Source: Leifsonia sp. ZF2019
GTDB lineage: Bacteria; Actinomycetota; Actinomycetes; Actinomycetales; Microbacteriaceae
Direction: 5' to 3'
NCBI RefSeq assembly: GCF_019924635.1
Contig: NZ_CP065037.1
Coordinates: 1,550,001 to 1,614,000 of the forward strand
Length of the DNA: 64,000 nucleotides
Of the stretch, positions 7,527 to 15,409 are shown piece after piece; the stretch's first letter is position 1; the number at the start of each line of letters is the position of its first letter. Both the position numbers and the translations under genes were made by a program. A model generated the notes under the pieces. That model worked only from the letters and a program-made list of their open reading frames with translations, searched no databases and had not been told where the DNA came from.

Positions 7527-9038
7527 ATGAGTTTCCTCGAATACGCCCCGGCTCCCGAGTCGCGGTCGATCCTCAGCCTCCGCGACGAATACGGCCTCTT
7601 CATCGACGGCGAGTTCGTCGCCGGCCACGGCACGCCGTTCCAGACGATCTCCCCGGCGACGGAGGAGCGTCTCGCGACGATCGCCACGGCCGACTCCTCC
7701 GACGTGGACGCCGCGGTCGCCGCCGCCCGTCGCGCGTACGAGAAGGTCTGGTCGCGGATGAGCGGCACCGACCGCGGCAAATACCTGTTCCGCATCGCCC
7801 GCCTCGTCCAGGAACGGGCGCGGGAGCTCGCCGTGGCCGAGAGCCTCGACAACGGCAAGCCGATCAAGGAGAGCCGCGACGTCGACGTCCCGCTCGTCGC
7901 TGCCTGGTTCTTCTACTACGCCGGCTGGGCGGACAAGCTGGAGCACGCGGGCCTCGGCCCCGCACCGCGCGCTCTCGGCGTGGCCGCGCAGGTCATCCCG
8001 TGGAACTTCCCCCTGCTGATGCTGGCGTGGAAGATCGCCCCGGCGCTCGCGGCCGGCAACACCGTCGTGCTGAAGCCCGCCGAGACCACTCCGCTGACGG
8101 CGCTCCTGTTCGCGGAGATCGTGCAGCAGGCCGACCTGCCGCCGGGAGTCGTGAACATCGTGACCGGCGCGGGGGAGACGGGCCGCGACCTCGTCGCGCA
8201 CCCCGACGTGAACAAGGTCGCGTTCACCGGCTCCACCGCCGTCGGGCGCGAGATCGCACGCTCGGTCGCCGGCACCGACAAGAAGCTGACGCTCGAGCTC
8301 GGCGGCAAGGCGGCGAACATCGTCTTCGACGACGCGCCGATCGACCAGGCCATCGAGGGCATCGTGAACGGCATCTTCTTCAACCAGGGCCACGTCTGCT
8401 GTGCGGGCAGCCGCCTCCTGGTGCAGGAGAGCATCCACGACGAGGTCGTCGACCGTCTCAAGGACCGGTTGTCGACCCTGCGTCTCGGTGACCCGCTGGA
8501 CAAGAACACCGACATCGGCGCGATCAACAGCGCCGAGCAGCTGCAGCGCATCCGCGAGCTCTCGGACATCGGGGAGGCCGAGGGCGCCGACCGCTGGACG
8601 GCCGACTGCACCATCCCGGAGAACGGCTTCTGGTTCGCGCCGACGATCTTCGACAACGTGTCGACCAGCCATCGCATCGCCCGCGAGGAGGTGTTCGGTC
8701 CGGTGCTCTCGGTGCTGACCTTCCGCACCCCGGCCGAGGCCATCGCCAAGGCGAACAACACCCCCTACGGCCTCTCGGCCGGCATCTGGAGCGACAAGGG
8801 CAGCCGCATCCTCGCGGTCGCCGACAAGCTGCGCGCCGGCGTCATCTGGGCCAACACCTTCAACCGGTTCGATCCGGCCAGTCCGTTCGGCGGCTACAAG
8901 GAGTCCGGCTATGGGCGCGAGGGAGGCCGTCACGGCCTCGGCGGGTACCTGGTGCCCGGGCGCGCCCTGCCGGCGGTCTCCGCCTCGTCCGCCTCCGCCG
9001 CCTCCGTCCGCCCGACCCGCAAGGGAGCCAAGAAGTGA
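7527..9038 (+). CDS. Aldehyde dehydrogenase family protein, deo locus
   Basis: The 503-residue NAD(P)-dependent dehydrogenase shows the N-terminal Rossmann region, the VIPWNFPLLMLAWKIAPALA segment (~155), the active-site glutamate in LTLELGGK (~257) and the catalytic cysteine in GHVCCAGSRLL (~290). The C-terminal PFGGYKESGYGREGG motif is also present. Together with deoC it would convert acetaldehyde to acetate, finishing deoxyribose catabolism. A serine/alanine-rich tail (~20 residues) ends the protein and overlaps the next gene's GTG (9035-9038). Confidence 0.93.
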   Translation: MSFLEYAPAPESRSILSLRDEYGLFIDGEFVAGHGTPFQTISPATEERLATIATADSSDVDAAVAAARRAYEKVWSRMSGTDRGKYLFRIARLVQERARELAVAESLDNGKPIKESRDVDVPLVAAWFFYYAGWADKLEHAGLGPAPRALGVAAQVIPWNFPLLMLAWKIAPALAAGNTVVLKPAETTPLTALLFAEIVQQADLPPGVVNIVTGAGETGRDLVAHPDVNKVAFTGSTAVGREIARSVAGTDKKLTLELGGKAANIVFDDAPIDQAIEGIVNGIFFNQGHVCCAGSRLLVQESIHDEVVDRLKDRLSTLRLGDPLDKNTDIGAINSAEQLQRIRELSDIGEAEGADRWTADCTIPENGFWFAPTIFDNVSTSHRIAREEVFGPVLSVLTFRTPAEAIAKANNTPYGLSAGIWSDKGSRILAVADKLRAGVIWANTFNRFDPASPFGGYKESGYGREGGRHGLGGYLVPGRALPAVSASSASAASVRPTRKGAKK

Positions 9039-9895
9039 GCCGCCTCGCCGTGCCGAAGACCTACAAGCTCTACATCGGCGGGAAGTTCCCGCGCAGCGAG
9101 TCCGGGCGCACTTACGAGGTGCTGTCGGCGACGGGCGCCTTCCTCGCGAACGCCGCGAAGGGGTCCCGCAAGGACGCCCGCGACGCCGTGGTTGCCGCAC
9201 GCGCCGCCGTCTCGGGCTGGGCGGGGGCCACAGCGTACAACCGCGGCCAGGTGCTGTACCGCATCGCCGAGCTCCTGGAAGGGCGGCGGGCGCAGTTCGT
9301 CGACGAGATCCGGAACGCCGAAGGCGTCTCGGCGGCCGCCGCCGGCGCGCAGGTCGACGAGGCGATCGACCGCTGGGTCTGGTACGCGGGCTGGGCCGAC
9401 AAGTTCGCACAGGTCGCGGGCAACGCCAACCCGGTCGCCGGCCCGTACTTCAACATCTCGGTGCCCGAGCCGACCGGTGTCGTGGCGGTGATCGCCCCGC
9501 AGGACTCGAGCCTGCTCGGGTTCGTCAGCGCCGTCGCCCCGGCCCTCGTCGCGGGCAACACGGTCGTCGTGGTCGCCAGCGAGCGCTTCCCGCTCTCCGC
9601 GATCAGCCTGAGCGAAGTGCTCGCGACCAGCGATGTGCCCGGCGGCGTCGTCAACATCCTCACCGGGTCGCCGGCCGAGATCGCCCCGTGGCTGGCCTCG
9701 CACGCCGACGTCAACGCGCTCGACCTGGTCGGCGCGGGTGCGCTGGAGTGGGTCGACCTGCAGATCGCGGCGGCGGAGACGCTCAAGCGCGTCCTCCCGC
9801 CGGAGAACGGCACGGACGCGGCGGCTCCGTCGCTCGACCGCATCGCGTTCTTCACCGAGACGAAGACGGTCTGGCACACCAAGTCCCTGCTCTGA
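9035..9895 (+). CDS. Aldehyde dehydrogenase-like protein lacking the catalytic domain
   Basis: The 286-residue protein matches only the N-terminal cofactor-binding half of aldehyde dehydrogenases: YIGGKFPRSESG at the start, VIAPQDSSLLGFVSAVAPALVAGN mid-protein (quoted in part) and GGVVNILTG near 208. The segment that should hold the LELGGK glutamate is replaced by LDLVGAGALEWVD, and no catalytic-cysteine block follows. Its GTG lies inside the stop of the intact dehydrogenase, so the two are translationally coupled. A structural partner or regulatory pseudo-enzyme is more likely than a decayed gene, because the frame is clean and codon use is normal. Confidence 0.8.
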   Translation: MSRLAVPKTYKLYIGGKFPRSESGRTYEVLSATGAFLANAAKGSRKDARDAVVAARAAVSGWAGATAYNRGQVLYRIAELLEGRRAQFVDEIRNAEGVSAAAAGAQVDEAIDRWVWYAGWADKFAQVAGNANPVAGPYFNISVPEPTGVVAVIAPQDSSLLGFVSAVAPALVAGNTVVVVASERFPLSAISLSEVLATSDVPGGVVNILTGSPAEIAPWLASHADVNALDLVGAGALEWVDLQIAAAETLKRVLPPENGTDAAAPSLDRIAFFTETKTVWHTKSLL

Positions 9896-9974
9896 TCGTC
9901 TCGGCCGCCCCGACCCCCTCGCCTCTCCGCCCGATCTGAGGGAGGATGGAGAGGAGTCGGGGAGGATGGTACGC

Positions 9975-10568
9975 ATGCCGGAGGAATGGGACGCGGGCAG
10001 GGGCGCGCTGGCCCTGATCGGTGACAGCTTGACGCAGAGCGGCGACTGGTCGGCGCTTCTCCCCGGTGAGACCGTCTGGAACTTCGGCGTCGCGGGGGAT
10101 ACGACGGACGACGTCGTCGCGCGCCTCGGCGATGTCATCGCCTCGCGCCCTGGCACGATCGCCTTGTTGATCGGGACCAACGACCTGGCCTGGCGGCGTT
10201 CCGCCGAGCATGTCGTCCGCAACGTGGAGACGGCGCTCGTGACGCTGCGCAAGGAGCTGCCGGAGGCGCGCATCCTGGCGCAGTCCGTGCTGCCGCGCGG
10301 CGTCGAGTTCGCCGAGCAGATCAGGGACATCAACCGCCACCTGTGGCAGTTCGCTCCCACCGTGCACGCAGGCTGGCTGGACCTCTGGCCCGCGATGGCG
10401 CTGGAGGACGGCGAGCTGAACCCGGCGTACACGGAGGACCGCCTCCACTTGAACGCCGAGGGCTACCGGGTGTGGGCGGGGGAGTTGGCACCGGCTCTCG
10501 AGCGCGTGCGCGAACTGCCGCCGTCGAGCCGGGCGATCGAGCTGCCCGACCTGGGCGGGGCTGCCTGA
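9975..10568 (+). CDS. SGNH/GDSL hydrolase family protein
   Basis: The ~197-residue hydrolase shows block I GDSLTQSGDW (nucleophilic serine, ~residue 19), block III GTNDLAW (~65), and the C-terminal DRLHLNAEGYRVW block with the catalytic Asp and His. No signal peptide is evident, so it is probably cytoplasmic; the substrate could be a lipid, acyl or acetyl ester. ATG 9975 was preferred because a -10-like GAGGAT lies seven bases before it. ATG 9966 has its GGAGG directly adjacent, which is too close. It is convergent with the M20 peptidase gene. Confidence 0.82.
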   Translation: MPEEWDAGRGALALIGDSLTQSGDWSALLPGETVWNFGVAGDTTDDVVARLGDVIASRPGTIALLIGTNDLAWRRSAEHVVRNVETALVTLRKELPEARILAQSVLPRGVEFAEQIRDINRHLWQFAPTVHAGWLDLWPAMALEDGELNPAYTEDRLHLNAEGYRVWAGELAPALERVRELPPSSRAIELPDLGGAA

Positions 10569-10578
10569 GGCGTCGCTG

Positions 10579-10617
10579 CGGCGGTCAGGTCCGGCGGTCA
10601 GGTCCGGCGGTCAGCTC
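10579..10617. repeat. Three tandem 13-bp units over the M20 peptidase stop codon
   Basis: CGGCGGTCAGGTC occurs at 10579-10591 and 10592-10604, and CGGCGGTCAGCTC at 10605-10617. Each unit contains the complement of a TGA. The copy at 10611-10613 is the actual stop of the minus-strand peptidase gene. Because 13 is not a multiple of three, the three TGAs fall in three different frames. Confidence 0.8.
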
Positions 10618-11972
10618 GACCGGAGCATCAGCTCGTAGAAGTCGATCCCGCGCAACCAGGTGCGCACGTGGATGCGCTCGTCGCGCGCGTGGAGCGTGCC
10701 GCGTTCCTCCGTGCTCATCTCGAAGGGCGTGAACCGGTAGACGGTGTCGCCGATCGCGGTGAAGTGGCGGCTGTCGCTCGCCCCGAGCATGATGTAGGGG
10801 GTCACGATCGCCCGCGGGTGCGTCCGTGCGAGCGCGGCGACGACGCGTTCCCACTCCGGGCCCTCGCTTGGTGACACCGGGGAGGGTTCGCTGGCGTCGA
10901 CGGCCTCGATGCGCACCTGCGGGTCGCGGATGGCGCGGCGCAGATGCTCGAGGGTCTCGGCGACGGTCGAGCCCACGGCGATCCGCACGTTGACGACGGC
11001 CTCGGCGCTCTCGGGCAGCGCATTGGCGGCCATACTCCCGCGGAGCTGGGTCACGGCGGTCGTGGTGCGCACGATCGCCCGCGTCTCGTCGCTCAGCCGG
11101 CCGAACACCGCGCGCAGGAGGGGCTGCAGGCGCCGGGCGCGCGTGAAGACCGCACGGAGCGGGCCGGAGACGTGTGCGCCGAGTGTCTCGACCATCCGCA
11201 GGTTCGTCTCCGTGAGGCGGGCGGGGAACGGCTTCGCATTGAGCCGGGTGATGGCGCGGGCGAGGCGCACGGTCGCGGTCATCGGCGGCGGCGTGGACGC
11301 GTGCCCGCCGTGCTGCTCGACGGTGAGGCGGACGGAGGTGATGCCCTTCTCGCTCACGCCCACGACGGCGATCGGGCGTGTGACGCCGGGGAAGATGCGC
11401 TCGACGACGGCGCCGCCCTCGTCGAGGACGAGCGCCGGGCGCACACCGCGCTCGCGCAGCGCGGTGACGATGGCCTGAGCCCCGCTGCCCAGGGTCTCCT
11501 CGTCGTGACCGAAGCTCAGGTAGACGTCCTCGCGCGGGGCGAACCCGTCCGCGAGGAGACGTTCGGCGGCCTCCAGCACGGCGACGACCGCGCCCTTGTC
11601 GTCGAGGGTGCCGCGGCTCCACAGCACGCGGCCGTCTCCGGTCCCGGTGATCTCGGCGGCGAATGGCGGGTGCTGCCAGCCCTCGTCGGTGGCGGGGACG
11701 ACGTCGTAGTGCCCCATGAGCACGGTCGGCCGCCCGGTGGGAGCGTCGCCGGGCCAGCGGAAGAGGAGCGAGTGGCCGTGCTGCTCGCGCTCGAGCGTCG
11801 CGTGCACGAGGGGGTACAGCCCGGGCAGGGCGGCGATGAACGCGTCGAAGGCGGCCCAGTCCGTGAGGGTCACGTCGTTGCGGGACATGGTCGGGATGCG
11901 CAGGAGGGTGCGGAACCGTTCGACGGCGGCGTCCTCACGTTCGGCCACGGGTGCCCCCTCGGCGGCGCTCAC
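10611..11972 (-). CDS. M20-family metallopeptidase (CPS1-like carboxypeptidase)
   Basis: The 453-residue protein has the M20 dinuclear-zinc set: LMGHYDVVP (His, ~residue 92), GTLDDKGA (bridging Asp, ~125), FGHDEETLGS (Glu pair, ~158), LVLDEGGAV (Asp) and the C-terminal GASDSRHF histidine. A dimerisation lid domain occupies roughly 205-330. The family hydrolyses dipeptides or N-acyl amino acids in the cytoplasm; the exact substrate is unknown. It is the third gene of the csoR-macrodomain-peptidase run, starting inside the macrodomain stop (ATGA, 11969-11972). Its own stop lies in a tandem repeat. Confidence 0.88.
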   Translation of the reverse strand: MSAAEGAPVAEREDAAVERFRTLLRIPTMSRNDVTLTDWAAFDAFIAALPGLYPLVHATLEREQHGHSLLFRWPGDAPTGRPTVLMGHYDVVPATDEGWQHPPFAAEITGTGDGRVLWSRGTLDDKGAVVAVLEAAERLLADGFAPREDVYLSFGHDEETLGSGAQAIVTALRERGVRPALVLDEGGAVVERIFPGVTRPIAVVGVSEKGITSVRLTVEQHGGHASTPPPMTATVRLARAITRLNAKPFPARLTETNLRMVETLGAHVSGPLRAVFTRARRLQPLLRAVFGRLSDETRAIVRTTTAVTQLRGSMAANALPESAEAVVNVRIAVGSTVAETLEHLRRAIRDPQVRIEAVDASEPSPVSPSEGPEWERVVAALARTHPRAIVTPYIMLGASDSRHFTAIGDTVYRFTPFEMSTEERGTLHARDERIHVRTWLRGIDFYELMLRSS

Positions 11973-12496
11973 TCGCCGGCCGCCGCTCGGAAGGCGGCGA
12001 GGGCGTCATCACCGAACAACACGAAGCGCACGAGCTCGACGGAGCCGACACCGGACGAGAGCACGGCGCGCACGGTGCTGACCGCGATCCGGGCCGCGTC
12101 GTCCATCGGCCAGCCGTAGACCCCGGCCGACACCGCGGGGAACGCGACGGTCGTGGCGCCGAGCTCACGGGCGGCCCGCAGGGACGACCGGTAGGCGTTC
12201 TGCAGCAGCGACGTGCGGTCCTCCGTCGCGGACCAGACCGGCCCGACCGTGTGGATCACCCAGCGCGCGGGGAGTTCGCCGGCGGTCGTCGCGACAGCCT
12301 GGCCGGTCGGGAGCCCGTCAGGGAGCGTCGTCGCCCGCAGTTCGCGGCAGGCCGCGAGGATGGCGGGGCCGCCACGGCGGTGGATGGCGCCGTCGACGCC
12401 TCCTCCACCCAGGAGCGAGCTGTTGGCGGCGTTGACGACGGCGTCCACGGCCTGATCGGTGATGTCGCCACGGACGATCTCGATGGGGTCGCTCAT
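11969..12496 (-). CDS. Macrodomain protein (O-acetyl-ADP-ribose deacetylase-like)
   Basis: The 175-residue protein is essentially one MacroD-type domain: VVNAANSSLLGGGGVDGAIH (~residues 20-39) binds the ADP-ribose distal ribose and diphosphate, and PAVSAGVYGWP (~130) forms the second loop. MacroD enzymes hydrolyse O-acetyl-ADP-ribose or remove mono-ADP-ribose from proteins and nucleic acids. The ATG lies one base after the csoR stop and the gene overlaps the M20 peptidase, so it is in the csoR operon. The window also encodes KptA, an enzyme of ADP-ribosyltransferase fold, but there is no direct evidence that the two are linked. Confidence 0.92.
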   Translation of the reverse strand: MSDPIEIVRGDITDQAVDAVVNAANSSLLGGGGVDGAIHRRGGPAILAACRELRATTLPDGLPTGQAVATTAGELPARWVIHTVGPVWSATEDRTSLLQNAYRSSLRAARELGATTVAFPAVSAGVYGWPMDDAARIAVSTVRAVLSSGVGSVELVRFVLFGDDALAAFRAAAGE

Positions 12497-12497
12497 C

Positions 12498-12776
12498 TCA
12501 GCCCCGGTTGTTGGAGAGCTCGTAGACCTTGAGCAGCTCCAGGATCGCGTCGTCGCGCTGGCTGCCGCCCTCCTCGAACATCTCGGAGACGTGGGTGCGC
12601 AGGTGGTTCTCGACCAGGAGCTTGTTGAGCGATCCGAGGGACTTCTGGATGGCGAGCGACTGCGTGATGATGTCGACGCAGTAGTCCTCGTTCTCGATCA
12701 TCTTCTCCAGCCCGCGCAGCTGTCCCTCGAGGATGCGCGTGCGGTGGAGGGCTCGTTTCTTGATGTCGGCGATCAC
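12498..12776 (-). CDS. csoR: CsoR-family copper-sensing repressor
   Basis: The 92-residue all-helical protein begins with KKRALHRTRILEGQLRGLEK, the conserved DNA-contacting helix of the CsoR/RcnR family. The metal-ligand pattern is Cys33 (NEDYCVD), His58 and His62 (NHLRTHV), so it is C-H-H and not the commoner C-H-C. The Thermus thermophilus CsoR is a known C-H-H case. It is divergent from copZ-copA with a palindromic operator between them, so it should repress those genes until Cu(I) binds. TATCCT six bases before its GTG suggests a leaderless, autoregulated transcript that continues into the macrodomain and M20 genes. Confidence 0.92.
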   Translation of the reverse strand: MIADIKKRALHRTRILEGQLRGLEKMIENEDYCVDIITQSLAIQKSLGSLNKLLVENHLRTHVSEMFEEGGSQRDDAILELLKVYELSNNRG

Positions 12777-12782
12777 TTCTCC

Positions 12783-12788
12783 AGGATA
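12783..12788 (-). promoter_or_regulatory. Leaderless -10 element of csoR
   Basis: On the minus strand TATCCT is followed by GGAGAA and GTG 12776. The six-base gap could also act as a ribosome-binding site. Confidence 0.5.
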
Positions 12789-12801
12789 CCGCGCATCCCA
12801 T

Positions 12802-12818
12802 ATACCCCTATGGGGTAT
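12802..12818. promoter_or_regulatory. CsoR operator palindrome
   Basis: ATACCCC-TAT-GGGGTAT is a perfect 17-bp palindrome with a 3-base centre, matching the usual TACCCC/GGGGTA CsoR operator. It sits upstream of the -10 elements of both csoR and copZ, where it could block both promoters. Confidence 0.85.
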
Positions 12819-12822
12819 GTGC

Positions 12823-12828
12823 TACGGT
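12823..12828 (+). promoter_or_regulatory. Leaderless -10 element of copZ-copA
   Basis: TACGGT is followed by six bases and then ATG 12835. The CsoR palindrome lies just upstream, in the spacer between -10 and -35. Confidence 0.5.
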
Positions 12829-12834
12829 GGGGGC

Positions 12835-13059
12835 ATGGAAACGACCTACGACATCCTCGGCATGACCTGCGACCACTGCGCGCGGGCCGTCAGCGACGAA
12901 CTCTCCGCGCTCGGCGGGGTCGAACGCGTGGATGTGGACGTCGCCGGGGGGACAGCCACCGTCGCCCACGCGGCACCGCTCGCCGACGACGCCGTGCGCG
13001 CGGCCGTCGAGGAGGCCGGCTACACGCTCGGACGCCCCGACCGCCTCCCTCTGCTGTGA
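12835..13059 (+). CDS. copZ: Copper chaperone, heavy-metal-associated domain
   Basis: The 74-residue protein is a single HMA ferredoxin-like domain with the Cu(I)-binding GMTCDHC motif at residues 9-15. It would shuttle cytoplasmic Cu(I) to the ATPase encoded next. ATG 12835 was chosen because it directly follows the operator and -10 element and gives the normal chaperone length. The stop overlaps the copA GTG (13056-13059), so the pair is translationally coupled. Confidence 0.92.
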   Translation: METTYDILGMTCDHCARAVSDELSALGGVERVDVDVAGGTATVAHAAPLADDAVRAAVEEAGYTLGRPDRLPLL

Positions 13060-15239
13060 CCGGCGCGACGACGACCGGGGCCGAGGGACTCGTGCGCGTC
13101 GACCTCGCCATCGAGGGCATGACCTGCGCGAGTTGCGTGGCCCGTGTCGAGAAGCGGCTCGGCCGCGTCGACGGCGTGACGGCGACGGTCAACCTCGCCA
13201 CCGAGCGCGCCAGTGCGCTGGTGCCCGCCACGCTCGACTCGGCCGCGCTCGTGGCGGAGGTGGAGAAGGCGGGATACGGCGCGCGCGTGCTGCACGACGA
13301 CCGCGAGGAGCACGCGAGCGGCAGCGGCCTCGACGCAGAAGAGACGAGGGGCCACGACGGGGACTCCCGGCGGCTGGTCCCGCGGGCCATCGCGAGCGCC
13401 GTGCTGAGCGTCCCGATCGTGCTGATCGCGATGGTGGAGCCGCTGCACTTCGCCGGCTGGGAGTGGGTCTCGCTCGTGCTCGCGGCGCCGGTCGTGCTCT
13501 GGGGCGGCTGGCCGTTCCACCGCTCGGCCGCTGTCACCCTCCGGCACGGCTCGACCACGATGGACACGCTCGTCTCGCTCGGGACCTTGACCGCCTTCGT
13601 CTGGTCCCTGGTCGTGCTCCTGCTCGGGATGGGCGGCCACGTCTACTTCGAGGTCGCCGCGGTCGTCACGACGTTCCTCCTCCTCGGGCGACTCGCCGAG
13701 GCCCGGTCGCGCCGCCGGGCGGGGAAGGCTCTGCGCGAGCTGGCTCAGGCGTCGGCGCGCGAGGTGTCCCGGCTCGACGAGTCGGGGCGCGAGCGGCGCA
13801 TCCCGGTCGCTCTGCTGGCGGTCGGCGACCGTTTCGTGGTGCGGCCGGGGGAGCGGATCGCGGCCGACGGCCGCGTCGTCGAGGGGGCCGCCGCGGTCGA
13901 CGCGTCGGCCATGACCGGCGAGTCCGCGCCCGTGGAGGTCTCCGCGGGCGATGACGTGACGGCGGGGACGGTGGCCGCGGGCGGGATGCTCGTGGTCAGT
14001 GCCGAACGGGTCGGAGCCGACACGCGGGTCGCCCGGCTGGCGTCGCTGGTCGAACAGGCCCAGCTCGGGAAGACCCGCGCGCAGCGGCTGGCCGACCGTG
14101 TCTCCGCGATCTTCGTGCCCGTGGTGATCGGGCTCGCGCTCGCGACCTTCGCCGTCTGGTGGCTGCTCGCGGGCGACCCCGCCGCCGCCGTGTCGCCGGC
14201 CGTCGCGGTGCTCATCGTCGCCTGCCCCTGCGCCCTCGGCCTAGCGACGCCCACGGCGCTGCTCGTCGGCACGGGCCGGGCGGCGCAGCGCGGCATCCTG
14301 ATCTCCGGTCCCGACGCGCTCGAGCGCGCCGGACGCATCGACACGGTCGTGTTCGACAAGACCGGGACGCTCACGACGGGCCGGATGGCCATCACGGAGA
14401 CGGTCGCCGTGCCCGGTGTGCGGGTCGACGACCTCCTGCGACTCGCCGCGGCGGCCGAGCGCGGTTCGGAGCATCCGCTGGGCAGGGCGATCGCGGAGGC
14501 GGCGCCCTCCGACGCGGTCGTCGCCGGATTCCGTGCCATCGCCGGCTTCGGCGTCGCTGCCGTGGTGGACGGGCGGGAGGTCGTGGTCGCGCGCGCGTCC
14601 GGCGGTCTCGCCGAGGTGCTCGCGAGCGCCGTCGACGAGATCCGGGGGCGGGGAGCGACGGCGGTCGTCGTCGCGATCGACGGGGAGGCGGCGGGGGTGA
14701 TCGCGCTGAGCGATCCGTTGCGCCCGGACGCCTCCGAGGCGATCGAGCGCGTGCGCGCTCTCGGCGCCGAGTCGGTCGTGCTGAGCGGCGACCATGAGAG
14801 GACGGTGTGCGCCACCGTCGGTTCCCTGGGTGTCCTCCGTGCGGTCGGAGGCGTCGACCCCGAAGGCAAGGCCGCCGAGATCGCGCGGCTTCAGGGCGAG
14901 GGACGGACGGTGGCGATGGTCGGCGACGGTGTGAACGACGCGGCCGCGTTGGCGACGGCGGACCTCGGCATCGCGATGGGCGGAGGCTCCGACATCGCGC
15001 GGGAGGCGGCCGACCTGACCCTGCTGCGACCCGAGCCGGCACTGGTCGGGGAAGCCCTGCGTCTCTCGCGGCGCATGCTCGCCGTGATCCGCGGCAATCT
15101 CTTCTGGGCGTTCGCGTACAACGTGGCGGCCCTGCCGATCGCCGCACTGGGGCTCCTCGACCCCATGATCGCCGGAGCCGCGATGGCGTTCTCGAGCGTG
15201 TTCGTCGTCCTCAACAGCCTGCGGCTCCGTCGGTTCTGA
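13056..15239 (+). CDS. copA: Cu(I)-exporting P-type ATPase
   Basis: The 727-residue P1B-type ATPase pumps Cu(I) out of the cytoplasm. It has one N-terminal HMA domain (GMTCASC, ~residue 22) and eight predicted helices. The actuator TGES is near 286, the membrane CPCALG metal site near 390, DKTGTLT (phosphorylated Asp) near 433, SEHPLG in the nucleotide-binding domain and GDGVNDAAAL near 621. The YN in helix 7 (AYNVAALP) and the MAFSS segment in helix 8 mark the copper-specific P1B-1 group. It is controlled by the CsoR palindrome through co-transcription with copZ. Confidence 0.96.
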   Translation: MTGATTTGAEGLVRVDLAIEGMTCASCVARVEKRLGRVDGVTATVNLATERASALVPATLDSAALVAEVEKAGYGARVLHDDREEHASGSGLDAEETRGHDGDSRRLVPRAIASAVLSVPIVLIAMVEPLHFAGWEWVSLVLAAPVVLWGGWPFHRSAAVTLRHGSTTMDTLVSLGTLTAFVWSLVVLLLGMGGHVYFEVAAVVTTFLLLGRLAEARSRRRAGKALRELAQASAREVSRLDESGRERRIPVALLAVGDRFVVRPGERIAADGRVVEGAAAVDASAMTGESAPVEVSAGDDVTAGTVAAGGMLVVSAERVGADTRVARLASLVEQAQLGKTRAQRLADRVSAIFVPVVIGLALATFAVWWLLAGDPAAAVSPAVAVLIVACPCALGLATPTALLVGTGRAAQRGILISGPDALERAGRIDTVVFDKTGTLTTGRMAITETVAVPGVRVDDLLRLAAAAERGSEHPLGRAIAEAAPSDAVVAGFRAIAGFGVAAVVDGREVVVARASGGLAEVLASAVDEIRGRGATAVVVAIDGEAAGVIALSDPLRPDASEAIERVRALGAESVVLSGDHERTVCATVGSLGVLRAVGGVDPEGKAAEIARLQGEGRTVAMVGDGVNDAAALATADLGIAMGGGSDIAREAADLTLLRPEPALVGEALRLSRRMLAVIRGNLFWAFAYNVAALPIAALGLLDPMIAGAAMAFSSVFVVLNSLRLRRF

Positions 15240-15273
15240 GGGAGGGAGCGCACAGCGGATCATTAGCAGGTGT

Positions 15274-15294
15274 GTATCCGCGCATTCCGGATAC
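15274..15294. repeat. Short inverted repeat downstream of copA
   Basis: GTATCCG (15274-15280) and CGGATAC (15288-15294) form a perfect 7-bp stem with a 7-base loop. It lies 34 bp after the copA stop in a 170-bp gap, and could be part of a terminator or a regulator site for the next gene. Confidence 0.4.
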
Positions 15295-15314
15295 TCGGCG
15301 GCGCGTCGGGAGGG

Positions 15315-15341
15315 CCTCCCCTTAATGGGGGGTAGGGGAGG
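15315..15341. terminator. GC-rich hairpin downstream of copA
   Basis: CCTCCCC and GGGGAGG form a 7-bp stem around a 13-base loop that itself contains CCCC-TTAAT-GGGG as an alternative pairing. No T-tract follows. The inner sequence loosely resembles the CsoR operator, so a regulatory role is the alternative to termination. Confidence 0.4.
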
Positions 15342-15409
15342 ACATACTACTTGTTCTATCCTCATCAGCAGGGGTTGAGAAATATTCGTTTTGCAGGAAA
15401 GGCCCGACT

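Noticed and set aside
15274-15341. Riboswitch upstream of the RbsD/FucU-like gene
   Set aside because: Only simple stems are present and no known riboswitch core was recognised; terminator or operator explanations suffice.
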